From: Bacteroidaceae bacterium
Lineage (GTDB): Bacteria; Bacteroidota; Bacteroidia; Bacteroidales; Bacteroidaceae
DNA length: 64,000 nucleotides
NCBI GenBank assembly: GCA_030843315.1
Contig: JAUUPT010000014.1
Span: 10,626 to 74,625, forward strand
Direction of reading: 5' to 3'
In this document: positions 45,684 through 54,312 of the stretch, in pieces
Position numbering within the stretch: the stretch's first letter is position 1
How the letters are laid out: each line of letters begins with the position of its first letter
The notes under the pieces: model-generated
The model's input: the letters and a program-made list of their open reading frames with translations, nothing else
Databases searched by the model: none
Told to the model about the DNA's origin: nothing
Made by a program: the position numbers and the translations under genes

Positions 45684-48338
45684 TTATAACCACCTGTGGA
45701 ACTTGCGCAGGTACCAGTTCTTGACGAGCTGCGTCAGCACGCAGTAGCACAAGAGTATCCCCGCCAGCCACAGGAAATACCTTCCCGGTAGCGGAACGAA
45801 CCCTACCGATGCTCCGAGCGGAGTAAACGGCAAAAGAATCCCTACCGCCATAATGCCGAACGTCGTCAGCATCACCGGCAACGAAGCCCGGCTCTGTAGG
45901 AACGGTATCTTGCGTGTGCGTATCATGTGCACAATCAGCGTCTGCGACAGCAACCCTTCGATGAACCAGCCCGACTGGAAGAGCGACTGCATCTCGGGCG
46001 CGGTGCAGCGGAACACATACCACATCACCAGGAACGTGGCGATGTCGAAGATGGAACTGATGGGCCCTATGCGTATCATGAACCGTTTCAAGTCCGACGC
46101 GTCCCACTTGCGCGGCTTCAGCAGGTACTCGCGGTCTACGTCGTCGAAGGGAATCGTCACCTGCGACACGTCGTACAGCAGGTTCTGTATCAGCAGATGG
46201 ATGGGCAGCATCGGCAGGAAGGGCAGGAAAGCACTTGCCGCCAGCACGCTGAACATATTTCCGAAGTTGGAGCTCGCCGTCATCTTGATGTACTTGGTGA
46301 TGTTGCCGAATATCTTGCGTCCTTCAATCACACCCTTCTCCAGCACCATCAGGTCCTTCTCCAGAAGGATGATGTCTGCCGATTCCTTGGCGATGTCCAC
46401 CGCCGTATCTACCGATATGCCTATATCCGCCTGTCGCAGTGCCCCAGCATCGTTGATGCCGTCGCCCAGGAAGCCCACGGTGTGATCCATGGATTGCAGC
46501 ACGGTGATGAGGCGCGTCTTTTGCAGCGGGGTGAGCTTGGCAAAGACACTGGTGCGCATCACTTCCTCTGCCAGTTCTTCGGTGCTCATCTCTTCTATCC
46601 GGCTGCCGAGCAGGATGTGGCTGGTATCCACACCCACCTGGCGGCAGATGTTCTGCGTGATCTGCGCGTTGTCGCCCGAGAGCACCTTCACCTGCACACC
46701 GTGCTCGTTCAGCGCCTTGATGGCGATGGATGCCGAGGGCTTGGGCGGGTCGAGGAAGGCGAGGTAACCTATCATCACCATCTCGGACTCGTCTTCGATG
46801 CCGAAGGAGTGGGATTTCTCAATCCAGCTGCGGTGGGCTACGCCCAGTACGCGCATGCCTTCCCGGTTCAGGTTGTCGCCCACCTGGAGCAGGCGCTTCC
46901 GCACTTCGTCGGTGATGGGGACGACGCGGCCCTGCATCTCGGTGTGGCTACAGATGGCGAGAATCTCCTCGATGGCGCCTTTAGTGATAATCTGCCGCTT
47001 CCCGGCGGTGTCTTCTACCACCACCGACATGCGGCGGCGGTTGAAGTCGAACGGTATCTCGTCCACCTTCGTGTAGCGCTTCTCCAGCTCCTCAAAGTCC
47101 AGTTCCCGGCAGTGGGAGAGGATGGCTTTGTCCATCAGGTTCTTCAGCCCCGTCTGAAAGAAGCTGTTGAAGTAGGCATGGCGCAGCACGCGCTGGCTGT
47201 CGCGGCCGTCCACGTCGAGGTAGCGTTCGAGCACAATCTTGTCCTGCGTCAGTGTGCCCGTCTTGTCGGTGCAGAGGATGTTCATGGCGCCGAAGTTCTG
47301 GATGGCGTTCAGGTTCTTGACGATGGTTTTGCTCTTTGCCATCTTCACGGCGCCTTTGGCAAGGTTGGACGTCACGATCATGGGCAGCATTTCCGGCGTC
47401 AAGCCCACTGCCACGGAGATGGCGAAGAGGAAGGCTTCGAACCAGTCGCCTTTGGTCAGTCCGTTTATCAGGAAGACGAAAGGAACCATCACCAGCATGA
47501 AGCGGATGAGCAGCAGGCTGACGTTGTTGATTCCGCGGTCGAAGCTGGTCTGCGCCCGTTTGCCTACCAGGTTTTTGGCCACCGAGCCCAGGTAGGTATA
47601 GGTGCCGGTGGTGATGACTACCGCCCGTGCCGAACCGCTTATCACGTTAGAGCCCATGAAGCAGATATTGTTCAGGTCGATGACGCTGCCCGTGGCATGG
47701 GCCTGTGGCATGAGTTGGGGCGTCTTTTCCACCGCTTCCGATTCTCCGGTAAGTGAGGACTGGCTGACGAACAAGTCTTTCGCTTCCACGATCCGGACGT
47801 CGGCCGGAATCATATCTCCTGCCGAGAGAAAGATGACATCGCCCGGCACAAGGTCCGCCATATTGATGTCGACAAAGGACTCCATGCCCTTGCGGAACAC
47901 GGAAGCCTTGTTGTTCACCATCTTCTTCAGCGCCTGGCTGGCCTTGTTCGATTTCCATTCTTGCTGGAAACGGATCAGTCCGCTCAGCGTCACCATGATG
48001 GAGATGATAATTACCGTCATCCACTCCCGGTCTTCGGGTGCTGCCAGCAGCACGTCCATAAAGATGGAGACGAGGGCAAGGAACATCAGTATTCCGATGA
48101 AGGGATTGATAAAAGCCTTAATCAGCAGTACGAACCACTGGTTGTGCTGCTCGCTCACAATCTCGTTCACTCCGTATTCCTTTCTCTTTTCCAGTGCTTC
48201 CGCCTCATACAAACCCTCGCGACGGGTGCCCAGGTCATCGTAAACCTGCTGGGGGGCGCGGCGGGCGGCGAGGAACAACTTCTCGCCATTGAAGGCGTAC
48301 TTCCCCGCATCACGTTTTTTCATTCTGAATAACTTCAT
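45684..48338 (-). CDS. mgtA: Magnesium-translocating P-type ATPase
   Basis: This 884-residue P-type ATPase of the P3B (MgtA/MgtB) class imports Mg2+ across the inner membrane. Visible are the phosphorylation motif DKTGTLT with Asp358, the TGES actuator motif (SSLTGESEAVEKTPQ), the hinge GDGINDAGALRQADIGISVD, and the MgtA-type C-terminal spans. Its start codon overlaps the stop of a small upstream gene (ATGA), and an AGGAG ribosome-binding site lies inside that gene (complement of 48349-48353). Translation is therefore probably coupled. It belongs to a six-gene leftward cluster with an RND efflux system. Confidence 0.95.
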   Translation of the reverse strand: MKLFRMKKRDAGKYAFNGEKLFLAARRAPQQVYDDLGTRREGLYEAEALEKRKEYGVNEIVSEQHNQWFVLLIKAFINPFIGILMFLALVSIFMDVLLAAPEDREWMTVIIISIMVTLSGLIRFQQEWKSNKASQALKKMVNNKASVFRKGMESFVDINMADLVPGDVIFLSAGDMIPADVRIVEAKDLFVSQSSLTGESEAVEKTPQLMPQAHATGSVIDLNNICFMGSNVISGSARAVVITTGTYTYLGSVAKNLVGKRAQTSFDRGINNVSLLLIRFMLVMVPFVFLINGLTKGDWFEAFLFAISVAVGLTPEMLPMIVTSNLAKGAVKMAKSKTIVKNLNAIQNFGAMNILCTDKTGTLTQDKIVLERYLDVDGRDSQRVLRHAYFNSFFQTGLKNLMDKAILSHCRELDFEELEKRYTKVDEIPFDFNRRRMSVVVEDTAGKRQIITKGAIEEILAICSHTEMQGRVVPITDEVRKRLLQVGDNLNREGMRVLGVAHRSWIEKSHSFGIEDESEMVMIGYLAFLDPPKPSASIAIKALNEHGVQVKVLSGDNAQITQNICRQVGVDTSHILLGSRIEEMSTEELAEEVMRTSVFAKLTPLQKTRLITVLQSMDHTVGFLGDGINDAGALRQADIGISVDTAVDIAKESADIILLEKDLMVLEKGVIEGRKIFGNITKYIKMTASSNFGNMFSVLAASAFLPFLPMLPIHLLIQNLLYDVSQVTIPFDDVDREYLLKPRKWDASDLKRFMIRIGPISSIFDIATFLVMWYVFRCTAPEMQSLFQSGWFIEGLLSQTLIVHMIRTRKIPFLQSRASLPVMLTTFGIMAVGILLPFTPLGASVGFVPLPGRYFLWLAGILLCYCVLTQLVKNWYLRKFHRWL

Positions 48339-48475
48339 GGTTCTTGTTCTCCTTTCGTCTTTTTCTTCTTTCTCCTGTTCTCTTTTCTTCTTCTGCTATG
48401 CTCCTTCTTGTCCAGATATGATATCCAGAGGAAGGCAATGACGAGGTAAAGTATGAGTGGAGCCATCATTCTCAT
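48335..48475 (-). CDS. Small single-span membrane protein with a basic tail, upstream of mgtA
   Basis: A 46-codon frame opens 7 bp after the TolC-like gene stop and overlaps the mgtA start by four bases (ATGA). It begins MRMMAPLILYLVIAFLWISYL, one hydrophobic span (about 5-21), and continues with a very basic tail (SRRRKENRRKKKKTKG) that should face the cytoplasm. Alternative starts are the Met codons 3 and 4. Close packing between two transporter genes and the TM-plus-basic design argue for a real gene. It recalls, by analogy only, small regulators such as MgtS/MgtR or KdpF. It could instead act as a translational coupler for mgtA. Confidence 0.65.
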   Translation of the reverse strand: MRMMAPLILYLVIAFLWISYLDKKEHSRRRKENRRKKKKTKGEQEP

Positions 48476-48482
48476 TATTAGT

Positions 48483-49733
48483 TTAAAATTTAACATCCCA
48501 TATCCCGCAGGCCTTTTCCAGTTCTACCAATGCGGAGGCATATCCTTTCATGGTTTCGAGGTATTGCTGGCGCACGTCGTTGTGGGTGCGTTGGGCTATC
48601 AGAACATCGAGGATGCTCGATTCGCCGCGGCGATACCGGTAGACCATCCCGTCGAGCACCTTCTGAGATTCTTCGAGCATTCCGCTCTTGTACTGGTTTA
48701 CTTTCTTCTTCTCGGCTTCGAAGCTGTACCAGGCCTGACTGATTTCGGTCTGCACCTGCAGGGTCATGTCTTTCTTCCGGATGCCCGATTGCTCGATGCG
48801 GAGCTTGGCGGCCCGGATGGCTCCTTTATTGGTGTTGGAGAAGCTCAGTGGGATGCTGACTCCGCCGGTCACCGAACGGGAAGGAGGAAGGAAACCGTTC
48901 CAATCCCTTTCGTACGATACGGACAGGCCGATGTCGGGACGCCGTTCGGCACGAGTCAGCCGGTACTCGTTGGTGCTTACCTCGATGCCTTTCTCGGAGG
49001 CACGAAGGTCGATGCGGTTCTCAAGTCCGGCTTTCACCAGGTCGGCAAGGTAGAAGTCGCGGTCCAGACTGTCCCAAGTGCCTACGGGCAGGTGGAGCGT
49101 GTCGGCGGTGAGTCCCATATATTGGTTGAGTACGGCAAGTGCCGACTTGTAGGCTGCTTGCTGCTCGTAGACGTCGTTGAGCAAGGCCGATGTTTCGAGG
49201 CGGGATTGCCGCAGGTCGTTCTCGGTAATCTCTCCCGATGCATAGCGCAGGCTGTCCGAGGTGCTGAGCTGCCGCATATATTGGTAGGAGTCCAGCTTCA
49301 CACCGAGCAATTCCCGTTGCAGGATGGCTTCGAGGAAGAGGTCGGCGGATTCGGCTCTCAGCTCCTGGAAGTAGGCTTCGAGAGACAGCCGTTCGTATTC
49401 TGCCATGCTGCGTGCCAGCTTTACGCGGGCGCCGCGCTTATTGCCCAGCTCCAGCCGGTAGCCCAGTCCCAGGGAGAAGGTTTCGCTGGCGGCCTGGAAC
49501 TCCAGTTCCGGGTCGGGGAGCACCTTTTGGGCAACGACTTCGGCTTCGGCAATGTCGATGTTCATCCGTTCGGCCAGGTAGCTGAGGTTGCTCCGGCCCA
49601 CACGCGCCAGGTATTCCCGGAAAGTAAGCTCCTGTGCCGGAATGCTCGCGGCGTTTTGGGCAGGAGCCTGGCTGCACACAACAAATAATAGTAGGGGCAT
49701 AGCAAGGAGGCTATATCGTTTCATTTTCTTCAT
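48483..49733 (-). CDS. TolC-family outer-membrane efflux protein
   Basis: This 416-residue exported protein has a signal peptide MKKMKRYSLLAMPLLLFVVCSQAPAQ and long helical hairpins typical of OEP channels (LSYLAERMNIDIAEAEVVAQKVLPDPELEF; a repeat of the fold from about 230: LENRIDLRASEKGIEVSTNEYRLTRAERRPDIGLSVSYERDW). It forms the outer-membrane duct of a tripartite RND pump. It follows the RND gene after a 99-bp gap containing a 41-bp duplication. Confidence 0.9.
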   Translation of the reverse strand: MKKMKRYSLLAMPLLLFVVCSQAPAQNAASIPAQELTFREYLARVGRSNLSYLAERMNIDIAEAEVVAQKVLPDPELEFQAASETFSLGLGYRLELGNKRGARVKLARSMAEYERLSLEAYFQELRAESADLFLEAILQRELLGVKLDSYQYMRQLSTSDSLRYASGEITENDLRQSRLETSALLNDVYEQQAAYKSALAVLNQYMGLTADTLHLPVGTWDSLDRDFYLADLVKAGLENRIDLRASEKGIEVSTNEYRLTRAERRPDIGLSVSYERDWNGFLPPSRSVTGGVSIPLSFSNTNKGAIRAAKLRIEQSGIRKKDMTLQVQTEISQAWYSFEAEKKKVNQYKSGMLEESQKVLDGMVYRYRRGESSILDVLIAQRTHNDVRQQYLETMKGYASALVELEKACGIWDVKF

Positions 49734-49758
49734 AACAGTTGTTTCTTTAGTTTAAATT

Positions 49759-49840
49759 CGTTCGGTTTGCCCCAACGCGCGGCGGCGGACCTTACCGAAC
49801 GCTCGGTTTGCCCCAACGCGCGGCGGCGGACCCTACCGAA
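49759..49840. repeat. Two 41-bp tandem copies between the RND pump and TolC-like genes
   Basis: 49759-49799 and 49800-49840 are direct copies differing at two positions. Each holds a GC-rich core (ACGCGCGGCGGCGGAC) flanked by CGTTCGGT and ACCGAACG arms that can pair. The second copy includes the last codons and TAG stop (complement of 49833-49835) of the RND gene, so the duplication arose from that 3' end and lengthened the gap before the TolC-like gene. Confidence 0.9.
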
Positions 49841-52800
49841 CGTTCCTTTCATTTCTTTTCTCTATCAGATAATAGAACGTTGGCAGCACAAACATCGAGA
49901 TGAGCGTGGAGAACATCAGCCCGTAAACAATGACCGTGGCGAGCGGCCGCTGTACGTCGCTGCCTATCCCCGTTGCCAATGATGCCGGCAGCAATCCGAT
50001 GATAGTTGTGATGGACGTCATCAGGATGGGGCGGAAGCGGTGGCGTGCTCCCTCGGCAACAGCTTGATATAACTGCATGCCCTCGCGCCGCAACCCGTTG
50101 ATGTGCGACACCATGATAATCCCGTTCTGTATCGACAGCCCGAACATCGCAATGAATCCCACGGCGGACGATACGTTCAGCGTCATCCCCCGCACGTTCA
50201 GCGCCAGCATACCGCCGAAGAGCGCCAGCGGAACGATGCACAGCACCAATGCCGCTTGGCGGAACTTGCCGAACGTGCTGTAGAGGAGGATAAACATCAG
50301 CATCAGCGTCAGCGGGATAATCACCGCCAGTCGGGAGTAAGCGCGGTGCTGGTTCTCGAACTGTCCGCCCCACTTGATGGTGTACTTGTCTTTGTCGTAC
50401 TTCACCCGCCCGTCTATCGTGCTCTGCGCCTCCTTCAGGAACGAAGCCAGGTCGCGTCCGCGCAGGTTCAGTTTCACCGTCAGATGGCGGCGGTTCATCT
50501 CGCGGGTGATGGTGCTCTCTCCCGTGCTCAGCTTCACTTCCGCTACTTGCGACAGCGGAATCTTGGCGCCTGTTGCCGAGGTCAGCATCAGCCCGGCAAT
50601 CTTTTCGGGCGTATCGCGCGCCTCTTCCCGGTACTTGCAGGTGATGTCGTACTGGCGGTCGCCCTGGTAGAGCTGCGCCACTGCCTTTCCGCCGATGGCT
50701 ACTTCTATCAAGTCCGAAACATCCGATACGTTCAGCCCGTAGCGGGCGATGGCGTCGCGGTCCATCAGTATCTGCAACTGGGGCAGGGGCGGCTCCTGGT
50801 CTATGTCGAGGTCTACGGCGCCCGGCACTTCGGCCAGCACGTCCAGCACTTCTTCGGCAATGCGACGGGTTTCGCGCGGCTCGTTTCCATACACCTTCAC
50901 CACCAGTTCGCTATGTGCTCCGGCTATCTTATCCATCACTCCGTCAATCATCGGCTGGCTGAAGCCTACGCGGAAGCCGGGCAACGTCTCGTATTCGGCG
51001 GCGAGTTCCTCTATCAAGTCCTCCTTCGTCTTTCCCTTCGGCCACTGGTCGTAGGGCTTGATGCCGACGGACACCTCGAAGTGCGACGGGGTGAACGGGT
51101 CGGTTCCGTCGTCGTTCCGCCCTGCCTGCACGGCGATGTAGGTCACTTCGGGGTACTTCATCGTGCGTGCCCGCAGCGTGTCGGACATCTCCCTCGACTT
51201 CTCCACCGACAGGCCCGGCGGCAGGTTCACCTGCAACCAGATGGAACCTTCGTCCAGCGTGGGCAGGAAGTCTTTTCCCACGGTGATGCTCAGCACGATT
51301 CCGGCTACCAGTATCACCGCCACGGGGGCAATGATGCGGCGGGGATGGCTGAGTATCTTCTCCACAGCAGCGGCGTACCCGTCCCTCAACTTCTCCAGCC
51401 ATCGGTTCTTATAGATCTTGCGCGGCTTGCGATAGATGGCGTAGGCAATGCCTGGTATCAGCAGCAGTGCCACCAGCAACGCCCCAATCATGGCATAACT
51501 CATGGTGAACGCCATCGGGGTAAACAACTTGCGCTCCACCCGCTCGAAGGCAAACAGCGGCAGATAGGCGGTGATGATGATGATGGTAGAGAACAGAATC
51601 GGTTTCCCCACTTCGCGGGCACGCTGTGCGATGCTCTTTTCTTCGATGTATTCGCCTTGATGGTCTTCACGCTTCTTCAGTATGGTTTCCATCATCACGA
51701 TGGCTCCGTCCACAATGATGCCGAAGTCGATGGCTCCCAGCGACAACAGGTTGGCGGGGATATCGGTCAGCTTCATCAGGATGAAGGCAATGAGCAGGGC
51801 GATGGGGATGGTGACCGATACCAGCAGCGCCCCGCGCCAGTTGCCGAGGAACAGAATCAGTACCAGAACGACCAGCGCCATGCCCATCATCAGCGTATGC
51901 GACACGGTGCTCAGCGTGGTGTTCACCAGGCTGGTGCGGTCCAGGAACACGTGTATCCGGGCTCCTTCGGGCAAGATGCTGCTGTTCAGTTCGTCCACTG
52001 CGGCATGTATGCCGTCCAGCACTTCCGACGGGTTTTCGTGTTTCAGCAGCAGCACGATGCCTTCGAGGCTTTCGGAGTACTGACGTGTGCGGTCGCTGTA
52101 GCCAAAGACGCCTTTCCGTTCCAGGTTGCCGTACTTCAGCGTGCCCAGGTCGTTCAGGAAGATGGGCACGCCGCCTTCGGAGCTTACTACAATCTTGCCC
52201 AGGTCGTCCAGTCCTTCTATCAGTCCGATGCCGCGTACTACGTAGCCCAGGTCGCCGCGGTTCAGCACGCTTCCGCCTACGTTGGCGTTGTTGTTCTCGA
52301 TCGCTTCTATCACCTGGGCGAGCGACAGGTCGTATTGCTCCAGTTTTCGCGGGTCTACTTCCACCTGGAACTGGGTGGTGATGCCGCCGAAATTGGTTAC
52401 ATCCGCCACGCCCGATACTTCCTTGATGCGGGGAATCACTACCCAGTTCTGCAAGTCGGTCAGTTCGCGCAGCGAGTGCTTGTCGCTCTCTATCAGGTAG
52501 CGGTAAACTTCGCCGATGGGCGACGTCAGAGGGTCCAGCCCCGGCACGGCGTCGTAGGGAAGTTCTACTTCGTTCAGCCTTTCCTGTACTCGCTGGCGGC
52601 TCCAGTAGTCCTCGGTTCCGTCTCGGAAGACGATGGTTATCATGGATAGCCCGAAGGTGCTCTTGCTGCGCATCACGTGCATGCCGGGCAGTCCGTTGAT
52701 GGCGCGTTCCAGTGGAATGGTGATCTGTTGTTCCACTTCTTCGGCTGCCAGTCCGGGAACCTGGGTCACTACCTGCGACGTCACGTCGGCAATGTCCGGG

Positions 52801-52916
52801 TAGGCTTCGATGGAGAGCTGCGTCCAGGAGTAGTAACCGAATACGCCCAGCATCAGGAACAGGCAGAGCATCACCCATCTCTTGCGGATGATGGTAAGCA
52901 TTATATCTTTCTTCAT
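49833..52916 (-). CDS. CzcA/CusA-family heavy-metal efflux RND transporter
   Basis: This 1027-residue inner-membrane pump starts MLTIIRKRWVMLCLFLMLGVFGYYSW after a short basic lead. It shows the HME-RND layout of 12 spans and two large periplasmic loops. The fourth-span motif DFGIIVDGAIVMME gives D397, D403 and E410, the pattern of CzcA/CnrA-type divalent cation pumps rather than of CusA copper(I) pumps. It couples proton import to metal export through the adaptor and TolC-like partner encoded on either side. The cation cannot be fixed from sequence; Zn, Co, Ni or Cd are likeliest for this motif. Confidence 0.92.
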   Translation of the reverse strand: MKKDIMLTIIRKRWVMLCLFLMLGVFGYYSWTQLSIEAYPDIADVTSQVVTQVPGLAAEEVEQQITIPLERAINGLPGMHVMRSKSTFGLSMITIVFRDGTEDYWSRQRVQERLNEVELPYDAVPGLDPLTSPIGEVYRYLIESDKHSLRELTDLQNWVVIPRIKEVSGVADVTNFGGITTQFQVEVDPRKLEQYDLSLAQVIEAIENNNANVGGSVLNRGDLGYVVRGIGLIEGLDDLGKIVVSSEGGVPIFLNDLGTLKYGNLERKGVFGYSDRTRQYSESLEGIVLLLKHENPSEVLDGIHAAVDELNSSILPEGARIHVFLDRTSLVNTTLSTVSHTLMMGMALVVLVLILFLGNWRGALLVSVTIPIALLIAFILMKLTDIPANLLSLGAIDFGIIVDGAIVMMETILKKREDHQGEYIEEKSIAQRAREVGKPILFSTIIIITAYLPLFAFERVERKLFTPMAFTMSYAMIGALLVALLLIPGIAYAIYRKPRKIYKNRWLEKLRDGYAAAVEKILSHPRRIIAPVAVILVAGIVLSITVGKDFLPTLDEGSIWLQVNLPPGLSVEKSREMSDTLRARTMKYPEVTYIAVQAGRNDDGTDPFTPSHFEVSVGIKPYDQWPKGKTKEDLIEELAAEYETLPGFRVGFSQPMIDGVMDKIAGAHSELVVKVYGNEPRETRRIAEEVLDVLAEVPGAVDLDIDQEPPLPQLQILMDRDAIARYGLNVSDVSDLIEVAIGGKAVAQLYQGDRQYDITCKYREEARDTPEKIAGLMLTSATGAKIPLSQVAEVKLSTGESTITREMNRRHLTVKLNLRGRDLASFLKEAQSTIDGRVKYDKDKYTIKWGGQFENQHRAYSRLAVIIPLTLMLMFILLYSTFGKFRQAALVLCIVPLALFGGMLALNVRGMTLNVSSAVGFIAMFGLSIQNGIIMVSHINGLRREGMQLYQAVAEGARHRFRPILMTSITTIIGLLPASLATGIGSDVQRPLATVIVYGLMFSTLISMFVLPTFYYLIEKRNERNVR

Positions 52917-52948
52917 AATCCTTTATTTTTAAGTAGTGTCTTTGTCTT

Positions 52949-54052
52949 CTATTTCAGGTAGTATCCGCCTTCACTTATCACTTTGTCGCCCGTTGCCAGC
53001 CCGTCGGTTATCACGGCGAACCCGTCCTTCGAAACTTCCACTTCTACCGGTCGCCGCACGTAGGTATCTGCCGAGGCCTGTACATATACGTAGCTATCCT
53101 TCTCGCCTTGCAGCAGCGCCTTTTCCGGGATATGGATCATATCCGCAGGTTCACTAAGGAAGTGCATGGTGGTGTACATGCCCAGTTTGAGTTTCTCGTC
53201 CCGATTGTCGCATACCGACAGTACGCGGATGGAGCGGGTGCCCTCATCTACCGATTCTTCCACGTGATAGACAGTACCTTGAATGTGCGTGCCGGGGAAG
53301 GCGGATATCTCTATATCCAGTTTGTTTCCTTCTTTAATGAAGCGGATGTCTTTCTCTTTCACCTGTGCTGTAATCCATACCTTCGACAGGTCTGCTACTA
53401 CTGCGATGGGTTCGGAGTCATCTTTCAGATATTGTCCGGTCACGATATTGTTTTCAAGAATATTCCCGTTGATGGGGGCACGTACTACCAGCGGTTGTCC
53501 CAGTGTCATATTTTCCGGGTTCTCCACTTGGTAGACGCGCAGGGCGGCAACGGTATTTTCATATTCCTTGTCGGCAATGAGCAGTGCGTTTTCCGCTTCT
53601 TCCAGTTCTTTCTGTGAACTGACTCCGTTTTCTATCAAGTCCTTTTTGCGTCGATAGTCTTTTTGTGCCAGTTCGCGTGCCAGGCGTGCTTGGAAGAAGT
53701 CTTTCTGTGCCGCGGTGAAGTCGGGGGAACTGATTTCAAACAGAGGTATTCCTTCTTTCACCTGTTGTCCCAGGCGGACATACGATTTCATCACCCGTCC
53801 CGAAAAGGGAGGTGCCACGTATGCAAACTGAGTAGGTATGGCCTGTACCGTCCCGGCAGTGACCACCTCCTTAGAATAAGGCATTACTTGTGTTTCCTGA
53901 ACTTTCAGCTTCTCGTTCAGTGTCCGGTTGGCAACAATCACCGTATCTCCTCTGTGTTGCAGATTGCTGCTCTCTCTCTCTTCCATGCCACTCTTGCATC
54001 CGGCAAGAAGCAACATACTCAATGATGCTAATAGTAGAGTTCTCTTTTTCAT
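52949..54052 (-). CDS. RND efflux periplasmic adaptor (CusB/CzcB family)
   Basis: This 367-residue lipoprotein (lipobox LLLAGC, Cys19) has the membrane-fusion layout. A barrel-sandwich entry APPFSGRVMKSYVRLGQQVKEGIPLFEI is followed by a helical hairpin (about 115-180), PLVVRAPINGNILENNIVTGQYL closing the lipoyl half, and a beta-barrel and membrane-proximal domain. It links the RND pump to the outer-membrane channel. It is the first gene of the cluster, with an upstream region that carries phased repeats and a -7 box; the RND gene starts 32 bp after its stop. Confidence 0.92.
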   Translation of the reverse strand: MKKRTLLLASLSMLLLAGCKSGMEERESSNLQHRGDTVIVANRTLNEKLKVQETQVMPYSKEVVTAGTVQAIPTQFAYVAPPFSGRVMKSYVRLGQQVKEGIPLFEISSPDFTAAQKDFFQARLARELAQKDYRRKKDLIENGVSSQKELEEAENALLIADKEYENTVAALRVYQVENPENMTLGQPLVVRAPINGNILENNIVTGQYLKDDSEPIAVVADLSKVWITAQVKEKDIRFIKEGNKLDIEISAFPGTHIQGTVYHVEESVDEGTRSIRVLSVCDNRDEKLKLGMYTTMHFLSEPADMIHIPEKALLQGEKDSYVYVQASADTYVRRPVEVEVSKDGFAVITDGLATGDKVISEGGYYLK

Positions 54053-54151
54053 TCTCTTAAACTTAAATGATAGTTAATACTCATTCTGACTTTTGCTGTG
54101 TAACTACTCAGTGCTTTCGTCTTCTTTATCGCCTGAGTTGTAACTCCGCTG

Positions 54152-54159
54152 CAAAAGTA
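54152..54159 (-). promoter_or_regulatory. -7 box of the metal-efflux/mgtA cluster
   Basis: The minus strand reads TACTTTTG, an exact TAnnTTTG match about 100 bp upstream of the adaptor gene. No TTTG is present at the -33 distance. Four phased repeats begin 24 bp further upstream, which suggests an activator-dependent promoter. Confidence 0.55.
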
Positions 54160-54181
54160 GGCAGTGAATGCGGAAGCGCCC

Positions 54182-54225
54182 GTTAGAGAACTATTAGAAG
54201 AGTATTAGAAAACCATTAGAGAATC
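54182..54225 (-). promoter_or_regulatory. Four 11-bp phased direct repeats, candidate activator-binding array
   Basis: TTAGA occurs at 54183, 54194, 54205 and 54216, exactly 11 bp apart; in three of the four, flanking bases extend the match to ATTAGA. On the minus strand, the direction of the efflux operon, it reads as TCTAA repeats directly upstream of the -35 region. Direct repeats at helical-turn spacing are typical of OmpR/PhoB-type response-regulator arrays. Confidence 0.6.
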
Positions 54226-54245
54226 TGAGGAGCGGCTGAAAACAA

Positions 54246-54281
54246 GCAGAGCGTGACAGCTAATATGCTGCCACGCTCTGC
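54246..54281 (-). terminator. Terminator after the TraB/GumN gene
   Basis: A 15-bp stem (54246-54260 with 54267-54281, one mismatch that can be a G-U pair) has a 6-nt loop TAATAT. It lies 32 bp beyond the stop of the leftward TraB/GumN-like gene. Confidence 0.7.
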
Positions 54282-54312
54282 GTAGGTTGTTAGAGAGAGA
54301 ATTGTAGAGAGA

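Noticed and set aside
45927..47756. Rightward frame of about 600 codons opposite mgtA
   Set aside because: Complement of a conserved P-type ATPase with all motifs; no independent evidence of coding.
50103..52649. Rightward frame of about 850 codons opposite the RND pump gene
   Set aside because: His/Gln/Arg-rich translation without domains; the opposite strand encodes a full CzcA-type pump.
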